Shown: positions 46,499 to 58,962 of the stretch, piece by piece | Layout: each line of letters starts with the position of its first letter | Numbering within the stretch: the stretch's first letter is position 1 | Assembly (NCBI GenBank): GCA_963422465.1 | Contig: OY730173.1 | Coordinates: 1,116,001-1,180,000, forward strand | DNA from: Lichina pygmaea | Taxonomy: Eukaryota > Ascomycota > Lichinomycetes > Lichinales > Lichinaceae | Length of the DNA: 64,000 bases | Direction of reading: 5' to 3' | Program-made: the position numbers and the translations under genes | The notes under the pieces: model-generated | Told to the model about the DNA's origin: nothing | Databases searched by the model: none | Seen by the model: only the letters and a program-made list of their open reading frames with translations

Positions 46499-48971
46499 TT
46501 AAGATCCGCCGTCCTTCGAGGCCTCGTCATCCTTGGGAACCGGCGTCGGCTCAATCTTCCTCCTCTTGACCGGAGCGGTCGATTCGGCCTGCTCCCGCTT
46601 GGCCGAGGCGCTGGTCGAGTCTCTCTTGCCTAGCGCGTTCGCTCCGGCTGCCGAGCTAGACGGGGTACCGCCACGTGCCATCGGTGTGCGCGGAGGAGTC
46701 GTGAAGGGCAAGGTAGTGGCCATCGGAGCGCCCTGCTGAGAAGCCGTTGCACCAAACGCGCTGCTGGGTCGCGATGAGGCCTGGCTCGTCGTGCCCACGA
46801 GACCGTGGCTGCTCGGTGCATGTGGCGGCTGCGTGACGTTGGAAGCGGCAGAGTTTGAGCGAGACCGGCTTGACGGTCGACCTGGTAGAGGGGAGAGAGA
46901 CGCGATGGCCGGATTGGAGGTCTGTCGGGATAGAGGTATCGGATGGGCTACGACCGGGGTAGGGGCTGGCGTCGATTGGTTGGAGGACGGGGCGGAGGGA
47001 AGATTGCCAACGCTGGCGGAGGGTACGACGATCTGCTGGAAAATCTGTCCGAGCTCGCCCGGGGCGAAGGTGACGGCCGAACAGAAGCCATCAGAGGAGC
47101 TCATGATGAGGGTGAGGCCGTCCGTCGACCTGGGTGGATGAGAAGAGTTAGCGTGGGAAGTTCTGGAGAGGTACGACGACTGACCATGACAAGTCGGTGA
47201 ATGTGGCATAATGCAAGTTGCTCACGACGCAGAGTGGCGTCTGCTGCTGGGTATCATATACAAGTATGGCATCTTGAGTCGCGACAGCGTAGACGATTCG
47301 GTACGGCAGGGCAAAAGCGGGAGCCGGTCCCGGTGTCGAGGATCTAGCCTCTGCGTCTGCCTTCGCTGCGGACGACTGCCGTGTCGGATCCGCCGACGGG
47401 GTCTCGTTTGCCGATTCCAAGGCAGGCGGTTCCATCGCCGAGGGGGGAGGGGGAGGAAAAGGAGGAGGGGGAGGAGGAGGAGGAGGAGGAGGAGGAGGAG
47501 GCGCCTTTGACGGGACGGCCGGTTCGGGCAGCGACGACAGCGAATCCTCACCAGATGCCGTGTCGACGGTGATGTGCTTCGTCGGCCGAGCGCCCTTGCG
47601 CAGCGTGTACAGGATCGGCGAACATCGTACCGCTATGGATGGTTTCTTGTGTCCGGGCAGATGTGCTATTGGGGGTTTGTGGAAGCCAGCGCGGGTGTAG
47701 ATGTAGACGGTATTGATGACATCGTCGGCGGTCTTGTTGCCTGTGGAAGCGGACGGCTGGGACAGCTTGAACTGGCCCGCCGGCGTGAACAGAAGGCTCC
47801 CGTCGGGCGTGAAGGTCAGCCTGCGAAAGAAGGACGTCAGGCTTTCGTTCGCGTACATGCTCGCGTTGCGAACGGAAGCCGAGTGATGTATCTTCGGCGA
47901 AGACTCCATGGGCTTGACCGCCGGAAGCGGGAGCGACGGGGCGGGCGACATCGATCTCCGCAGCGAAGGTGACGAGCTGAACGACGACCGCCGGCTGGGG
48001 GTCAGAACCGGCGGGTTCATCGGCAGCGGCAGCGACATTGGCGTGCCCGGGGCGGAAGGAACCGGGGACGCCCCCGTGAGCGACGGTGCGTCTGCGACGT
48101 GGAGCTGGCGGGGTCCAAAGTCGGGGAGAGCCGGGCTGTTGGACGAGATCCTCCTCGAGGGAAGATCCATCTTGGAGATCTTCCCGTGCGGATCTAGCGT
48201 GAACTGGCCGTCCTTGGTTCTGAGGCTGTAGATGTGGACCGATCGATCCGAGGACTGCGTCGCGACGAACTCGTTCAGGGGATCCCATGCGACTCCCTGC
48301 ACGTAGTGATTGTGCTCCGCGATGAGCCGCACAATCTGGCCTGGCACGGATTCAGCGCCGACGCACATGCGACCTCGAGCCGACACGATATACCTGTCTG
48401 CGTTTGATATATGCGCGCGATGTTGTCCATGCTGCCGGTGATGAAGTAGGCGCCGTCGGGCGACCACGCGAGATCGTAGATCTCCGAGCCCGACGACCGA
48501 CACATGTGCTTGATGCGCCACGTCTCCTTGTCCTCGAGCCCATCCTCACCGATCGCGGGAGCGGTACCGCGCAGCTCCGACGGGATCCATAAGAGCACAT
48601 TCCCATCGTCGCCGGCGGATGCCAGCATCTCGCCTGCTGCCCATGTCAACACCCAGTCCTTGCTGGCACCTCTCCCCCGGCGGGGACTCACCTCGGGGAC
48701 AGAACCTGACCACATTGACGGCCTGCGTGTGTTTGATCAAGGTCGTCAAGTAGGTGACCTGGCGGCTCTCGCCGTTCGCCTCGAGCTTCCATAGCTACTC
48801 CGTTTGCGTCAGCGAGCACCTAGGCAGTACCAATTGGAAGTGTTCGCCTACCCGGACATTGTTGTCCCCGCCGCCGGTGGCCAGTCGCCCTTTGCCATGC
48901 GATTCGAAGTGGACAGAGTATATGGGAGCGTTCTCGTTGTGGAAGTTGACCACCAGGGGGACGGCCTTCAT
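46499..48971 (-). CDS. CAC2: CAF-1 p60 subunit Cac2 (WD40)
   Basis: Five exons (48971-48852, 48794-48692, 48633-48394, 48340-47185, 47129-46499; introns 53-58 nt) encode 749 aa. It opens MKAVPLVVNFHNENAPIYSV and RLATGGGDNNVRLWKLE, the CAF-1 p60/HIR signature. WD40 blades follow: MLASAGDDGNVLLWIP, AYFITGSMDNIARIYQ and YVQGVAWDPLNEFVATQS. A Ser/Pro-rich insertion follows, then FFRRLTFTPDGSLLFTPAGQ and KPSIAVRCSPILYTLR. The last blades (FTDLSWSTDGLTLIMSSSDG) follow a proline run (14 P, F, 5 P at about 47445-47505). The tail has a KRRKIEPTP basic motif. CAF-1 deposits H3-H4 on newly replicated DNA. The neighbouring gene is divergent. Confidence 0.93.
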
Positions 48972-49820
48972 CGTGAGAGGCGGCAGCGCAAAGCCGGCGC
49001 TGGGCGGACCAGTATGGTCGAGATATAAGAATCCTGAAGGCGCGTCGACGAGAGGCCGTGAGGCGTTGGCAGTTCAGCCTTTCGACCGGTGCATAAGAGG
49101 GGCGATCATGGGGCGGGGATGTGCTGAAAGCCGGAGGTTTTCGAAGATTGGTATTGAGATGTCTGGATGCAGCTGTGCAGATGCGACGCAGGAGAGGTGA
49201 GAGCCTAGTCGCGGACCCGGAGCGGGCAACGTCGCCAGATGGAAGGAGGAGTTGAGCGGTGGTGGGGGTGATGGTGATGGTGGTGGTGGTGATGATGATG
49301 GTGGTGGTGGTGGTGATGGTGGCTGGCGTACCATACGTACCGCCGCGCCGCATCTGACGAGAATAGCGGAGCCAGGCAGGGTTGCATCGCCGATCGGATA
49401 AAGCTACATCCGTACCCATACGTACATGTGCACGGCAACATACGGAACAGCGACTATGGAGCTGTTGTGACTACTGTATATACGATGCACGAAAAGAAGC
49501 AACGCCCTTCAGGCGAGTCCCGAGGAGGCCCAAGGAGGGCCAATGCACCGAGAAGGCAAAGCCTTGACGTCGGTTGTCAAGAGCGTGATAGGTTGCTTTC
49601 TCATGGACCGGTGCTGGTCCGCCGTCCTAGTCTTTAGGACGGCGCTGCTTGATCTCCACCACCGACATGCTTCATGCATGTATCTCATTTGAACTGGCAT
49701 TCTTGACTGCTGCATCTTGGAAATTGCCAGTCGGTGAGGCGTAAAGTAAAGCTATTTTACTCGTTCTTTCGTTCGCTCGTTCCTTCCTAGATGCCTCGTC
49801 CCCGAGACGAGCATTGAGCT
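48972..49820. other. Divergent intergenic region CAC2/LigD-PE gene
   Basis: The region contains a GGT/GAT microsatellite at about 49255-49322. Neither strand has a supported gene. Confidence 0.5.
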
Positions 49821-51507
49821 ATGCTCAAACGCCGCTCGACCCCGTCACACCAGCAAGAGGGAGACCGGTCTCCCGGCTACTCCACCAGCGACGATGAACT
49901 GCACGTCACCTCGCTTGCTGCTAGGGTGTCGCCTCCCCGGATCAGAAGAAAGGCTGCGAGAAAGGAGATCAGCACAAAGAACGTTGAGCGCTGGGAAGGA
50001 GCACCGGGAGCCTCTCCGCAGCAGCCGGATTTGCCTAAAGGAGCTGCAGTCGAGGCTCGGGAAGCGCAGATCAAGGATAATGTGGCATACTTCTCGGCTC
50101 ATTTCCGCAGCGTGCTGAGAGCCCCGCCAGAGACGTCCTCTTCCCAGATCAGCGTCGAGGACTTTTCAGCGCTCTACCGTCGCCATCAACATGCTCGTGG
50201 CCATCACTTTGTGATCCATCAGCACGACCATCCTGTGGCTGGTCCGCACTATGATCTCAGGCTCCAGTTCTCCGGGTCGAGTTCCATCAGCTTCGCCATA
50301 CCGTACGGTATGCCGGGTGATCCCAACTCGAGGAGATTCACGAGAAGTGCCATAGAAACGCGTGTGCACAACATCTCGGTGTGTAAATTCGCTCTTGAGC
50401 ATCGGTCGAATGTGCTGCAGCCGGGAATGATATCTCGGTCTTGTTTCTATGGGAGCTTGAATCATCCTGAACGATATCTAGTTTTCCGTTCCCACCGGCC
50501 ACGGCCGGTCTGCGATCAGCTCGAGATGTTCCAGATGTATGCTGAATTTGCTGATGTGCCCTCCTGCCCACCACAGAACCATCTGATTGAATCGGCCTCG
50601 CGGGAGAGTGGTTCTCTGTTGATCTGGGACACCGGACACTACGAGGTGCTACCTTCACAGCGCCAAGAGCGCACAACGGACGACGAGTGCTCGTCCCCGG
50701 AGAGCGATGGCAAGATCCTGGCCCCAGACCGAACTCGCCATGAGAACGAGAAACTCATGGCAGCATTTCAGAGCGTAAGTCCGTCTCGGGCCATCAAGCT
50801 GTCGGTGGGGCTCCCCTTCTGAACGCTTCCAAAAGCGCAAAATGCGTCTCCGTCTACATGGGACCCGTCTGCCGCACGGCTACACCATCGTAATGCGTCT
50901 TGCTCCCTACAGCAATCTTAACGAGACGAGGCCTAGTCTGAGGAGGCGGCATCGAGCTCGCTCACGCCGTCGCCGAGGGCCCAGCTACCCTCGCAACGCC
51001 CCCAGGGAAGACCGGAATACGTCTTCCTCCGACGCAGACATTGAGTCATCCTCAGCTCCGGCACCTGCGACTTCTTCGGCCGCAAGACGAAGAGCCGCTT
51101 CGGCCGAGGCAGAAGATGCGCAGACCCGGCTCACCAACGCGTATCCCGGCGCGAGCAACACCATCGGGTCGGTGCACCAACGGCAGTGGTTTATCACGCT
51201 CGACCGAGCCAACTCTGGCTTTGTCCACAGCAGCAGCAGCACCGAACCCTCGCGAGAATCTGACGCGCCGAAGAGAAAGAGCCCGACGTGGGTCCGCAGA
51301 TGGACTCGCGCGTCATCATCCGACGCAAACCGGGACTCGGATACAGGCCGCTCGCGGAGGGGATACACCGGCTTCGAAGCCTTCTACGTGCGAGGTCCCG
51401 CTGTGGAGAACAGTATCGTGACCGGTCGAACAGCCGCCGACATCATGACCGACGAAGGCGTCACGGGCTGGATAGGTAGGAGAGGATGGAAGCCTGTGAT
51501 CGAGTGA
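49821..51507 (+). CDS. LigD 3'-phosphoesterase-domain protein (fungal, stand-alone)
   Basis: Two exons (49821-50774, 50836-51507; intron 61 nt) encode 541 aa. The core FVIHQHDHPVAGPHYDLRLQ (about 129-148) with SFAIPYGMPGD and TRVHNISVCKF matches the 3'-phosphoesterase (PE) domain of bacterial DNA ligase D, including the His-rich and HYDLRL metal/phosphate residues. Typical PE downstream blocks are visible: YLVFRSHRPRPVCDQ, and SLLIWDTGHYEV, corresponding to the W-D-x-G-x-Y motif. The second exon starts RKMRLRLHGTRLPHGYTIV. The C-terminal half is Ser/Arg-rich and ends FEAFYVRGPAVENSIVTGR and WIGRRGWKPVIE. No ligase or primase domain is present. Bacterial PE trims 3'-phosphate and ribonucleotide ends; the role of fungal versions is inferred only. 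Confidence 0.82.
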
Positions 51508-52432
51508 TCAGCTCTTGGCTGTACCGTACTGCATCTCCAAGAATCAAACGAACGGATCATCCGTATCAACATCAACGTCGAGTCTGAGATCCTCGTCTGT
51601 CTAGTACGGTAGCGTATCCTCGATAGGGAGTAATGTGTTTCGCGGGAAATGTACATTCGTACGGGTTGGCACATCGTCCTTCATGATTCATCGACGTGAT
51701 GTAGGCATACATGTGATTACAGCGAGTGTTAGGAAGATGTCTCTGGTGTCTCTGGCCTGTCTGAGCTCTCTTGTCTTTCGTCTCTCAGGCCCCGGAAGAT
51801 GCGTACTGTATACATCGATTGACTTGAATCCACCGAGATGGCCCGCGAAAGACGTGACACAGCCTCAAGCCAGACCATCTTCAAGCCCAGCCAAGTCCAA
51901 GCCCAATCACCCCAAAGCCGGGGCTAGCTTCGACAAAAGAACCGAAAAAGAATAACTAGGCTTTGCGTAGGATGAATGAAGGACCGGGGGAAACAAAAAG
52001 AGGAAACGATGCCGAGTGTATAAAATTGTTGATTGGATTGATTGGATTGATTGGATTGACGATAGGATGGGGAGGGGAGGGAAGAGAATAAGAGAAGGGA
52101 GGCAGAAGACGGAGAAGAGACGGAAGGAAGAAGAGGGAAGGGAGAGAGGGGAAGAAGAATATGGTCATGGCTGGATTAAGATTCCCCCGGTCCTGATCAC
52201 AACCCCGATCCTAATCCCAGTCTACGACTCCTCCCAAGTGTAGAGCTAGCGCTGTTTGTCATTCTCTGTAACTGATATGAACAATCTAAACAATCTCTCC
52301 GGATCCAGGGTTGAATGAGGGGTGGTGGTACTTGTATGGAGGGTGTGATGGTATGAAGGGTATGGAGGGTATGAGACTCCGTAGCGGTATGAGGGTATGA
52401 GGGCATGCAGAGGAAGGGGTGAGACGTTTCGG
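51508..52432. other. Intergenic, purine-rich
   Basis: There is a GATTG pentamer repeat (GATTGGATTGATTGGATTGATT, about 52030-52057), then a G/A-rich tract to about 52170. Loose GGTATGAGG/GGAGGGTATG repeats lie at about 52330-52410. No gene is recognised. Confidence 0.55.
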
Positions 52433-55400
52433 TCATCGCTTCTCGACGAGCAGAATGTGCATGGCAGCGTAGGCGAGCACGATGAAGGCGGCGGAAAAGA
52501 CGGCGAGACCGACGACGTCGCGCCACAGAGCTAGCGCGTCGAAGCCGAAGGAGCTGAGGATGGATGCGCCGGGAACTTCAATGTCGAGACCGTATCTGAT
52601 GCAGAGCCCCGGGAGAATTGGGGATTGGATCAGCATGGTTTGATTGAGGGGAGGAGGGGGGCGGAAAAAAAAAAGGGGGGGGGGGGGGGTGAGGGTTGGG
52701 AGAAGTATGGAAGAAGAGAGATGGGGGTAGGGCGAAAGAGAGAAGAAACGTACTTGTGGTCGACGAGGGTCAGATACTTGACCTCGTTCACGATCAAGGC
52801 TTCAAAGCCGTAGTGGAAGATGGACAGCTGTACGCCTGTCAGGTTCTCGCACAGAGATAGAGACAGAGAAAGACGGAGAGAGAGAAAGAGAGAGAGAGAG
52901 AGTTCTCGGAGATGGACGTACGTCTTGTAGCCAGAGTGCGGGACCAGGAATGGCGTCTGCAGTGCACATTTGGTCAGCGAAACGATCCAAGGCGTCGCCT
53001 GCACTGGCCGTCGACAAGGGCCGAAAACGTACTGTGGTTCAAGAGCAAGCCGGCGAACAAGAGACTGAACAACATGACCAAGCTCCCGATGAGGTTGGCG
53101 ACGCTGGTGTCCTTGAAGACGATGCCGATGAAGAGGCAGATCGCCGCCGCCGCCAGGTTAAACAGCACGATGACGAGGATGAATTTGAAGAACTCGGCCC
53201 AGGCCGGCACCAGGCCGACCATGGGGTAGACGATGCTGCCCATGAGGATGGGCGGGATGAGCCGCAGCGGCACAATGTCGAAGATGACGCGCGCGGCGAA
53301 GTAGGTGATGGGCGAGTAGTACCCGTTGGCGCGCTCGCGCATGAACAGCAGTCGCTCGGCCGCGAAGACGTTGAGGCTCGTCAGCGTGCTGAAACCGAAC
53401 AGGGCCAGGATGAAGAAGAACAGCCCGAGCCGGTTCTGGAACCCTTTGATGTCGTCCGTGAGCCCGTAGAAGAGGAATCCAGAGAGGACTGCGGGTTGCG
53501 TCGGTCCTCCCCCAGCCGGGAGAGAAGTAGGTCGGTCAGTCTGTCTGTCACCCATGAACGAAGAAACCTCCCCGACGCAGACAGCCGAGGGCGGTAAAAG
53601 AGGGGGAAGAACAGGATAGAGCCAGGAACAGTAGCACTCTACCTGCTAATGAAATGGCCATCGCATAGTGCGTCAGCATGAGCATCGGGTTTCGGTACAG
53701 ATTCCGCCACGTGCGTCGCGAGAGGATGAGGAACTGTCGGATCCAGCCGACTCGTCGATATCCCGTCGCTGCTCCGGACGTGGTCGGATAGTCGTGCGGG
53801 CCGCGGCCGCCGCCGTCGCCGTCGGAGCGATTCGCCGCCTCGGCGCTGGACACGGCCGCCTGGATCTCCTCTCGGACGTTGGCGGCGACGTCGGACGACG
53901 CATAGCTCCCGACGAGCCCGTCGAGAGCGGTGCCGGTACCGGTGCCGGACGCCGCCGGAGGCAACTGATGCGGGTCGTCGAGGATCTGCGGCGGCACTTG
54001 ACCCTGCTGTCGCGATAGTCGGAGCCACTGCTGCGTGCTGCCGCCAGTCTCGTCCGGACCCGATTGGGAGTCCCCGTCGGCGCGCGGAGGGCTCGGGGCG
54101 TCCGGCTGGGCGCTCTTCTTGCGAGTGAACAGCTGCCTGTCCTGCCGCTGCTTGACCGAGTCCTGTCTCCTCGGTCGAGGTCGGACCGCGCAGTTGCCGG
54201 GACTCTCGGAGAGGCCGTTCTCGACGCTCATGTTGGAGTTGCTGGCGACGGACTTGACCGCCTTCATGCTGCTAGAGTTGGTCCGCAGGCCGGATCGGCT
54301 GTCTCTGCCAGCGAGCGCGTCTTCGAGCGTCGCGGGATGCTCCGTGCCGGCGTGCATCGTGAGATCCACCAGGTAGTCCGCGATGTTGAAGCCCGGCGGA
54401 CACGAGTAGCCCATCTGATCGAAGTAGGCCTGACATCTCGAGAACTCGCCCGAGTACACGGTCTTGCCTTTGGCGAGCAGGACCAACTGGTCGAACAGGG
54501 CGACGATGTTGGACCGTGGCTGATGGATCGTGAAGACGACGGTGCGGTTGTAGTTCTTGGCAAGGGTGACGAGGCTCTCGATGACGTTGAAGGCGTTGAA
54601 GGCGTCGAGTCCGCTTGTCGGCTCGTCCAGGAACAAGATGCTAGGGCTGTTCACGAGCTCGCGAGCGATGCCGACCCGTCTTCGCTCGCCGCCCGAGATG
54701 CCGCGCCCGTTGCCCTCCTCGGAGCCGATGAGCTGATCGCGTATGTGGTAGATACCAAGCTGCTTCTCGACTTCATGCACCTTGTGTTCTTTGCTGGTCA
54801 GGCTCATGTCGCGTGGCAGTCGCAGGAGGGCGCTGTCGAGTATCGTCTCGTGGACCGTCAGCGTCGGCAGCATGGTATCCTCCTGATCGACGAATCCCAC
54901 GATGCTGCGAAAGTCGGCGTCGGATATCTTCTCGCCGTTGACGTGGATGTCGCCTTCGACGACGCCCCTCTTGTTCTTCCGAGCTAGAATGTCCAGGAAT
55001 GTCGTCTTTCCCGCGCCGGACGCTCCCATGATAGCCATCAGTTGGCCCGGGTGAGCGGCGCCCTGTACATCCGAAAGGATCTGCTTCCCGCCGAGGTGAT
55101 AAGAGACATTCTCGAAGTAGAGCGCTGCAGGTCGATGGTCTGCCATGAGCTTGTCGCTCTCGCCGTCGCTATCGTCGCCGAGATGGATCGGACCGTATCG
55201 CGCGAACGATCTCCGAGACAGGAACCACACGAGCAGAATCACGGCCACGACGAAGAGCGCGCAGCCCGCGATGACTCCAGCGATGAGGGGCGTGTTGATC
55301 TCCTTGATCGGCCTTTGGTACCCGGGCACGTCCGTTTCGTAGAGACACTCTCCCGAATCGCAGACAAGGGTGATACTCCCGTCCCCGAAGACGCTCTTGA

Positions 55401-56488
55401 TCAGGTCGTCCATTGCCGGCTCGTGGAACTTGCATCCATCGTCGTCGCTGCCCCCCTCCGTTTTCAGGCACGAGAAGCTGCCAGGCCCTTGGATAGACTT
55501 CTCCAGGAACTCTCCAATGTCGATGGACCCCTTCTCGCCACAGAGCATACGGCCGGGGATACATTGGCATCGGATATTGTCGCAGCGATATGAAGTCGAG
55601 TTTCTGCTGTAGTCGTTGTATGACTCGGAGGTGCATGTGTCAAGTGCACAATAGAAGGATTCCACCTGGCCAATCCAGACTACGTAACGGACAACGCATC
55701 AGGTCATGTCATTGTGATCCACAAAAGTCCCCACGTACATTGAAAGCTGCACTCGGCCTGCTCGGCGTTGCAGGAGAAAGTCACCTGCGGCTTCTTCTCC
55801 TTGAGCTGGTCAACAATCTTCCTGTTGGTGACGTTGCACATCTGATGGTTTTCCTTGACGACGAGCCCCTGCTTGTAGCAAACCCCACCCTTGCCGTCCG
55901 GCATCATCGCATTGCAAGCATCGTTTGTTTGACAGACTATCAGTCCATTAGGATGTTGTCCCGAGAAGATAACTGCAGCGTCATACCGTTGCAGTTGATG
56001 CCGCGCCATCCTTCTTCACATTCGCAGGTCTCCGTCGTCCGAGGGAAGCGTCTCTTGCCATCGGCGAGCGATCCGCAAACTGCAACGGGCAGTCAGCGCT
56101 GGCAGCACAGCAGCAGCAACGGCAGCATATGTAAGGCAGGTCAGCCAGAACCATACCCGGCTCAGAACAGTCCTCCTTGCCGAAACCAGGCGGACAGGAG
56201 CATTTCCCGTTGTACTTGTCGCATGTTGCAAACTGAGCGCATTGGAAGGCTGGTAACAGGCAGTTGAAGCTGCGCGCAGGAACCACAAGGTCAGCATCGT
56301 CTGCGACTCCGACGAAGAGGCTTCTCATACCACGGAGGGCAGTCGGCCGGTCGCTTGTCTTCAAACGGATCCAGAGGGAGTAAGCTCGCGCCGGACATGT
56401 TCCGCGATGCACCGGCGGTGACGGGGACCCATGACGAGGATGACAATATCAGGGCCAGAAGTCCTTTTCGATACATCCGTGCCACCAT
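52433..56488 (-). CDS. ADP1: ADP1-type ABCG half-transporter with EGF-like ectodomain
   Basis: Nine exons (56488-56331, 56269-56157, 56079-55987, 55936-55739, 55679-53643, 53488-53033, 52956-52922, 52827-52754, 52595-52433) sum to 1108 aa. A signal peptide ([16 protein letters not shown]) is followed by EGF-like cysteine modules ([19 protein letters not shown], then [13 protein letters not shown]). A Cys-rich lumenal region with [15 protein letters not shown] follows. After one membrane segment ([20 protein letters not shown]) comes an ABCG nucleotide-binding domain: Walker [11 protein letters not shown] (about 405), signature GISGGERRR (about 513), Walker [18 protein letters not shown]. The C-terminal ABC2 membrane domain follows ([40 protein letters not shown]). 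Yeast Adp1 is the reference; the substrate is unknown. Intron 8 carries an A10-G15 run. The order and presence of NBD motifs suggest a functional ATPase. Confidence 0.92.
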
Positions 56489-56951
56489 CTTGCTATCAGA
56501 GGTGCGCTGTAGGCTTCGATCAGCGCGCCGATGCTCCGTGGTCGATGATGGACAAGGTCGCCGTCCGCGTCATTACCGGTACGTAAATACATCATCGTAT
56601 ATATTGAGGCGATGCAGCTTGAGGAAGGCTACTAACATATGGCTGCCTGGCGGGACATGCAGCTTTTGCCGAACTTCTCGTAACGGCTCGCTTCCGATTG
56701 CCGTGCCCGACGAAGGCACGATTATCACGTGATCTCGAGATCGGGTCAACCATTCCACCGCCAGCTCCGCTCCTGTGGGCGGATCAAGCGTGGGTATTGA
56801 CACCTCAACCAACATTGGGATGCAAAGAGAAGATGATTCATTTTGACAGTTCTTTTACCCCCACCTCGTGTAAGATTGACGGACCGTCGATGTCCAGACG
56901 CTGCCACGCACCTTCGAACAGCATCTCCGGACAAAGAAGTCTACCAAAACC
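56489..56951. promoter_or_regulatory. Divergent intergenic region between two transporter genes
   Basis: 463 bp separate the ABCG and MFS start codons. A TATATATTG-like patch occurs near 56595-56605. Shared regulation is possible but not shown. Confidence 0.4.
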
Positions 56952-58962
56952 ATGTCACGGCCGCGTTCAACGGGCAACGCCAGCAACGCTGCAGATGAGA
57001 GGTCGCCTCTCATCGGGAGGATATCTTCTGACCATGCTGGAACCCTCGAATCTGGCATCGATGGCAGCTCGTCTCATCTTGGGGCGGGTATCCAAGATGT
57101 CGAGGCCGAGCCACCTGGCCAGGTGCGCAATGCCGAGGGATTGCCACAAATCAGGAAACAAATGAAATATATCATGCCAGCCCTGGCAATTGGGGTGTTT
57201 CTTACCGCGGCAGACCAAACCATCATCGTGTCCAGCTATGGTAAAATTGGATCTGAGCTTAATGCGTTGCAGAGTACTTCATGGATTGCAACGGCGTATG
57301 TCTTTCTTGTACGAATTGAGATCCGTGTCCGTCACAGCTGCGCCTGACAACCCATCGTCTTTAGATACTTTCTCACCTTGACATCATTTCAGCCTCTCTA
57401 TGGCAAGCTCAGTGATATCTTTGGACGCAAAGAAGCACTCTTGTCTGCATATGCTTTCTTCGGACTCGGATGTCTCCTGTGCGGCCTCTCGACACGCATT
57501 GAGCATCTGATCGCAGCTAGGGTAAATTTTCTCCTAGTACAATATCAGCTCTGAACTTCCAGACCACCACTGATTGCCCAAGGCCTGTCAAGGGCTTGGA
57601 GGAGGTATGACCACCGTCGTGTCGATACTCCTCTCTGATATAGTTACATTACGAGAAAGAGGTACCTTCCAAGGATACATGAACATAGTATGGGCTGGCG
57701 GCGCCGGTATTGGTGCTCCTCTCGGTAAGCCCACGTGCTTTACTAGCGTTGACGTTGTGTTGAAATCGATTCTAGGTGGATATCTGGCCGACTCCATTGG
57801 ATGGCGATGGTAAAGCAACACGTTCCATGAACGAACGGTCGTACCCACTGACGCTATGTTCAGGTCATTTCTGGGCCAAGCTCCCATCACATTAGTAGCA
57901 ATCATCACCGTTTACCTGACTCTGAATCTACCCGCGAGAGAGGCTTCTAATTGGAAGGACAAACTTCGCCGGATCGACTTCCTGGGGGCCTTTACCCTCG
58001 TAATGGGGGTCTTTGCGCTACTGCTGAGTCTCGATCGTGGCAGTAATGTCTCTTGGGCTCAGCCCTTGACTTTGGCTTTACTGGCCACCTCTGTCGCGCT
58101 TCTCCTGGCCTTTCTCTACGTCGAGATGAGGGTCGCCTCGGAGCCTTTCGCACCCGGCCACATCATCTTCGACAGATCACTGTGCGCGAGCTATCTGTGC
58201 AACTTCTTCTCGTTCGCCGGTTGGATGGCGGCGATATTCTACATACCCCTATACTTTCAGGCCGTCGACGGGCTCTCTGCCACGCAAGCCGGGGCGAAGC
58301 TCATACCGGCCATCGGCGCTGGCGTTTGCGGCTCGCTATTCGCGGGCTTCCTCATGAAGAGGACGGGAAGGTATTACAGACTCACCGTTGTCGCATACAC
58401 AGGATTGTTCTGGGGGTTCCTACCTATAATCTTGTTTTCGGGGGTGGTTTCCAAGTCTGACTGGGGGATGACGGCGGGGATGGTCATCTGTGGGTTCTCG
58501 AATGGCATCGGCATCACGTCGTCGTTGATTTCCTTAAGTGAGTTCAAGACCCGCCAATCGTCCACGCGGCTGGCGAGTGGTCCGATCCCTCACGTGTCTT
58601 GGAATCTAAAGCCCGATCCAGTCGCACAGGCATCATCAGACGACCTGGCGGTGGTGACAGCCTGCTCCTACCTCTTTCGATCCTTAGGCTCTGTCATCGG
58701 AGTTTCGTTATCATCGACCGCGGTGCAACAGTCACTGCGTCTAAACTTACGAGCCGCACTGCAGAACGGCGGCGATGCGGAGGCCATCGTGGATCGAGTT
58801 CGGCAAAGCCTCGACTTCATCAAGACCCTGGAGCCTGCGACACGAGATATCGTCAGACACTGCTACAGCACAGCTACAACGATCAGCTTCGTCCTCGATG
58901 CATGCATCGCGGCGGGAGCCGCTCTCAGTGCTGTGTTCATCACGGAGAACAAGTTGGGATAG
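56952..58962 (+). CDS. MFS transporter, DHA2/14-TM (Vba/Fnx-like)
   Basis: Six exons (56952-57295, 57365-57521, 57583-57724, 57776-57809, 57864-58537, 58622-58962) give 563 aa. A hydrophilic N-terminus of about 70 residues (DERSPLIGRI, a possible acidic/dileucine-like vacuolar signal) precedes the helices. Family motifs are FLTAADQTIIVSSYGKIGSE (motif D1-like), PLYGKLSDIFGRKEALL (motif A), RACQGLGGGMTTVVSILLSD (motif B) and GAPLGGYLADSIGWRW (motif C). The protein resembles vacuolar basic amino-acid permeases and multidrug DHA2 carriers; substrate assignment is uncertain. The last intron (58538-58621, 84 nt) has no stop in frame and would add 28 residues if retained; splicing restores SLIAQASSDDLAVVTACSYL. 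It is divergent from the ABCG gene. Confidence 0.88.
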
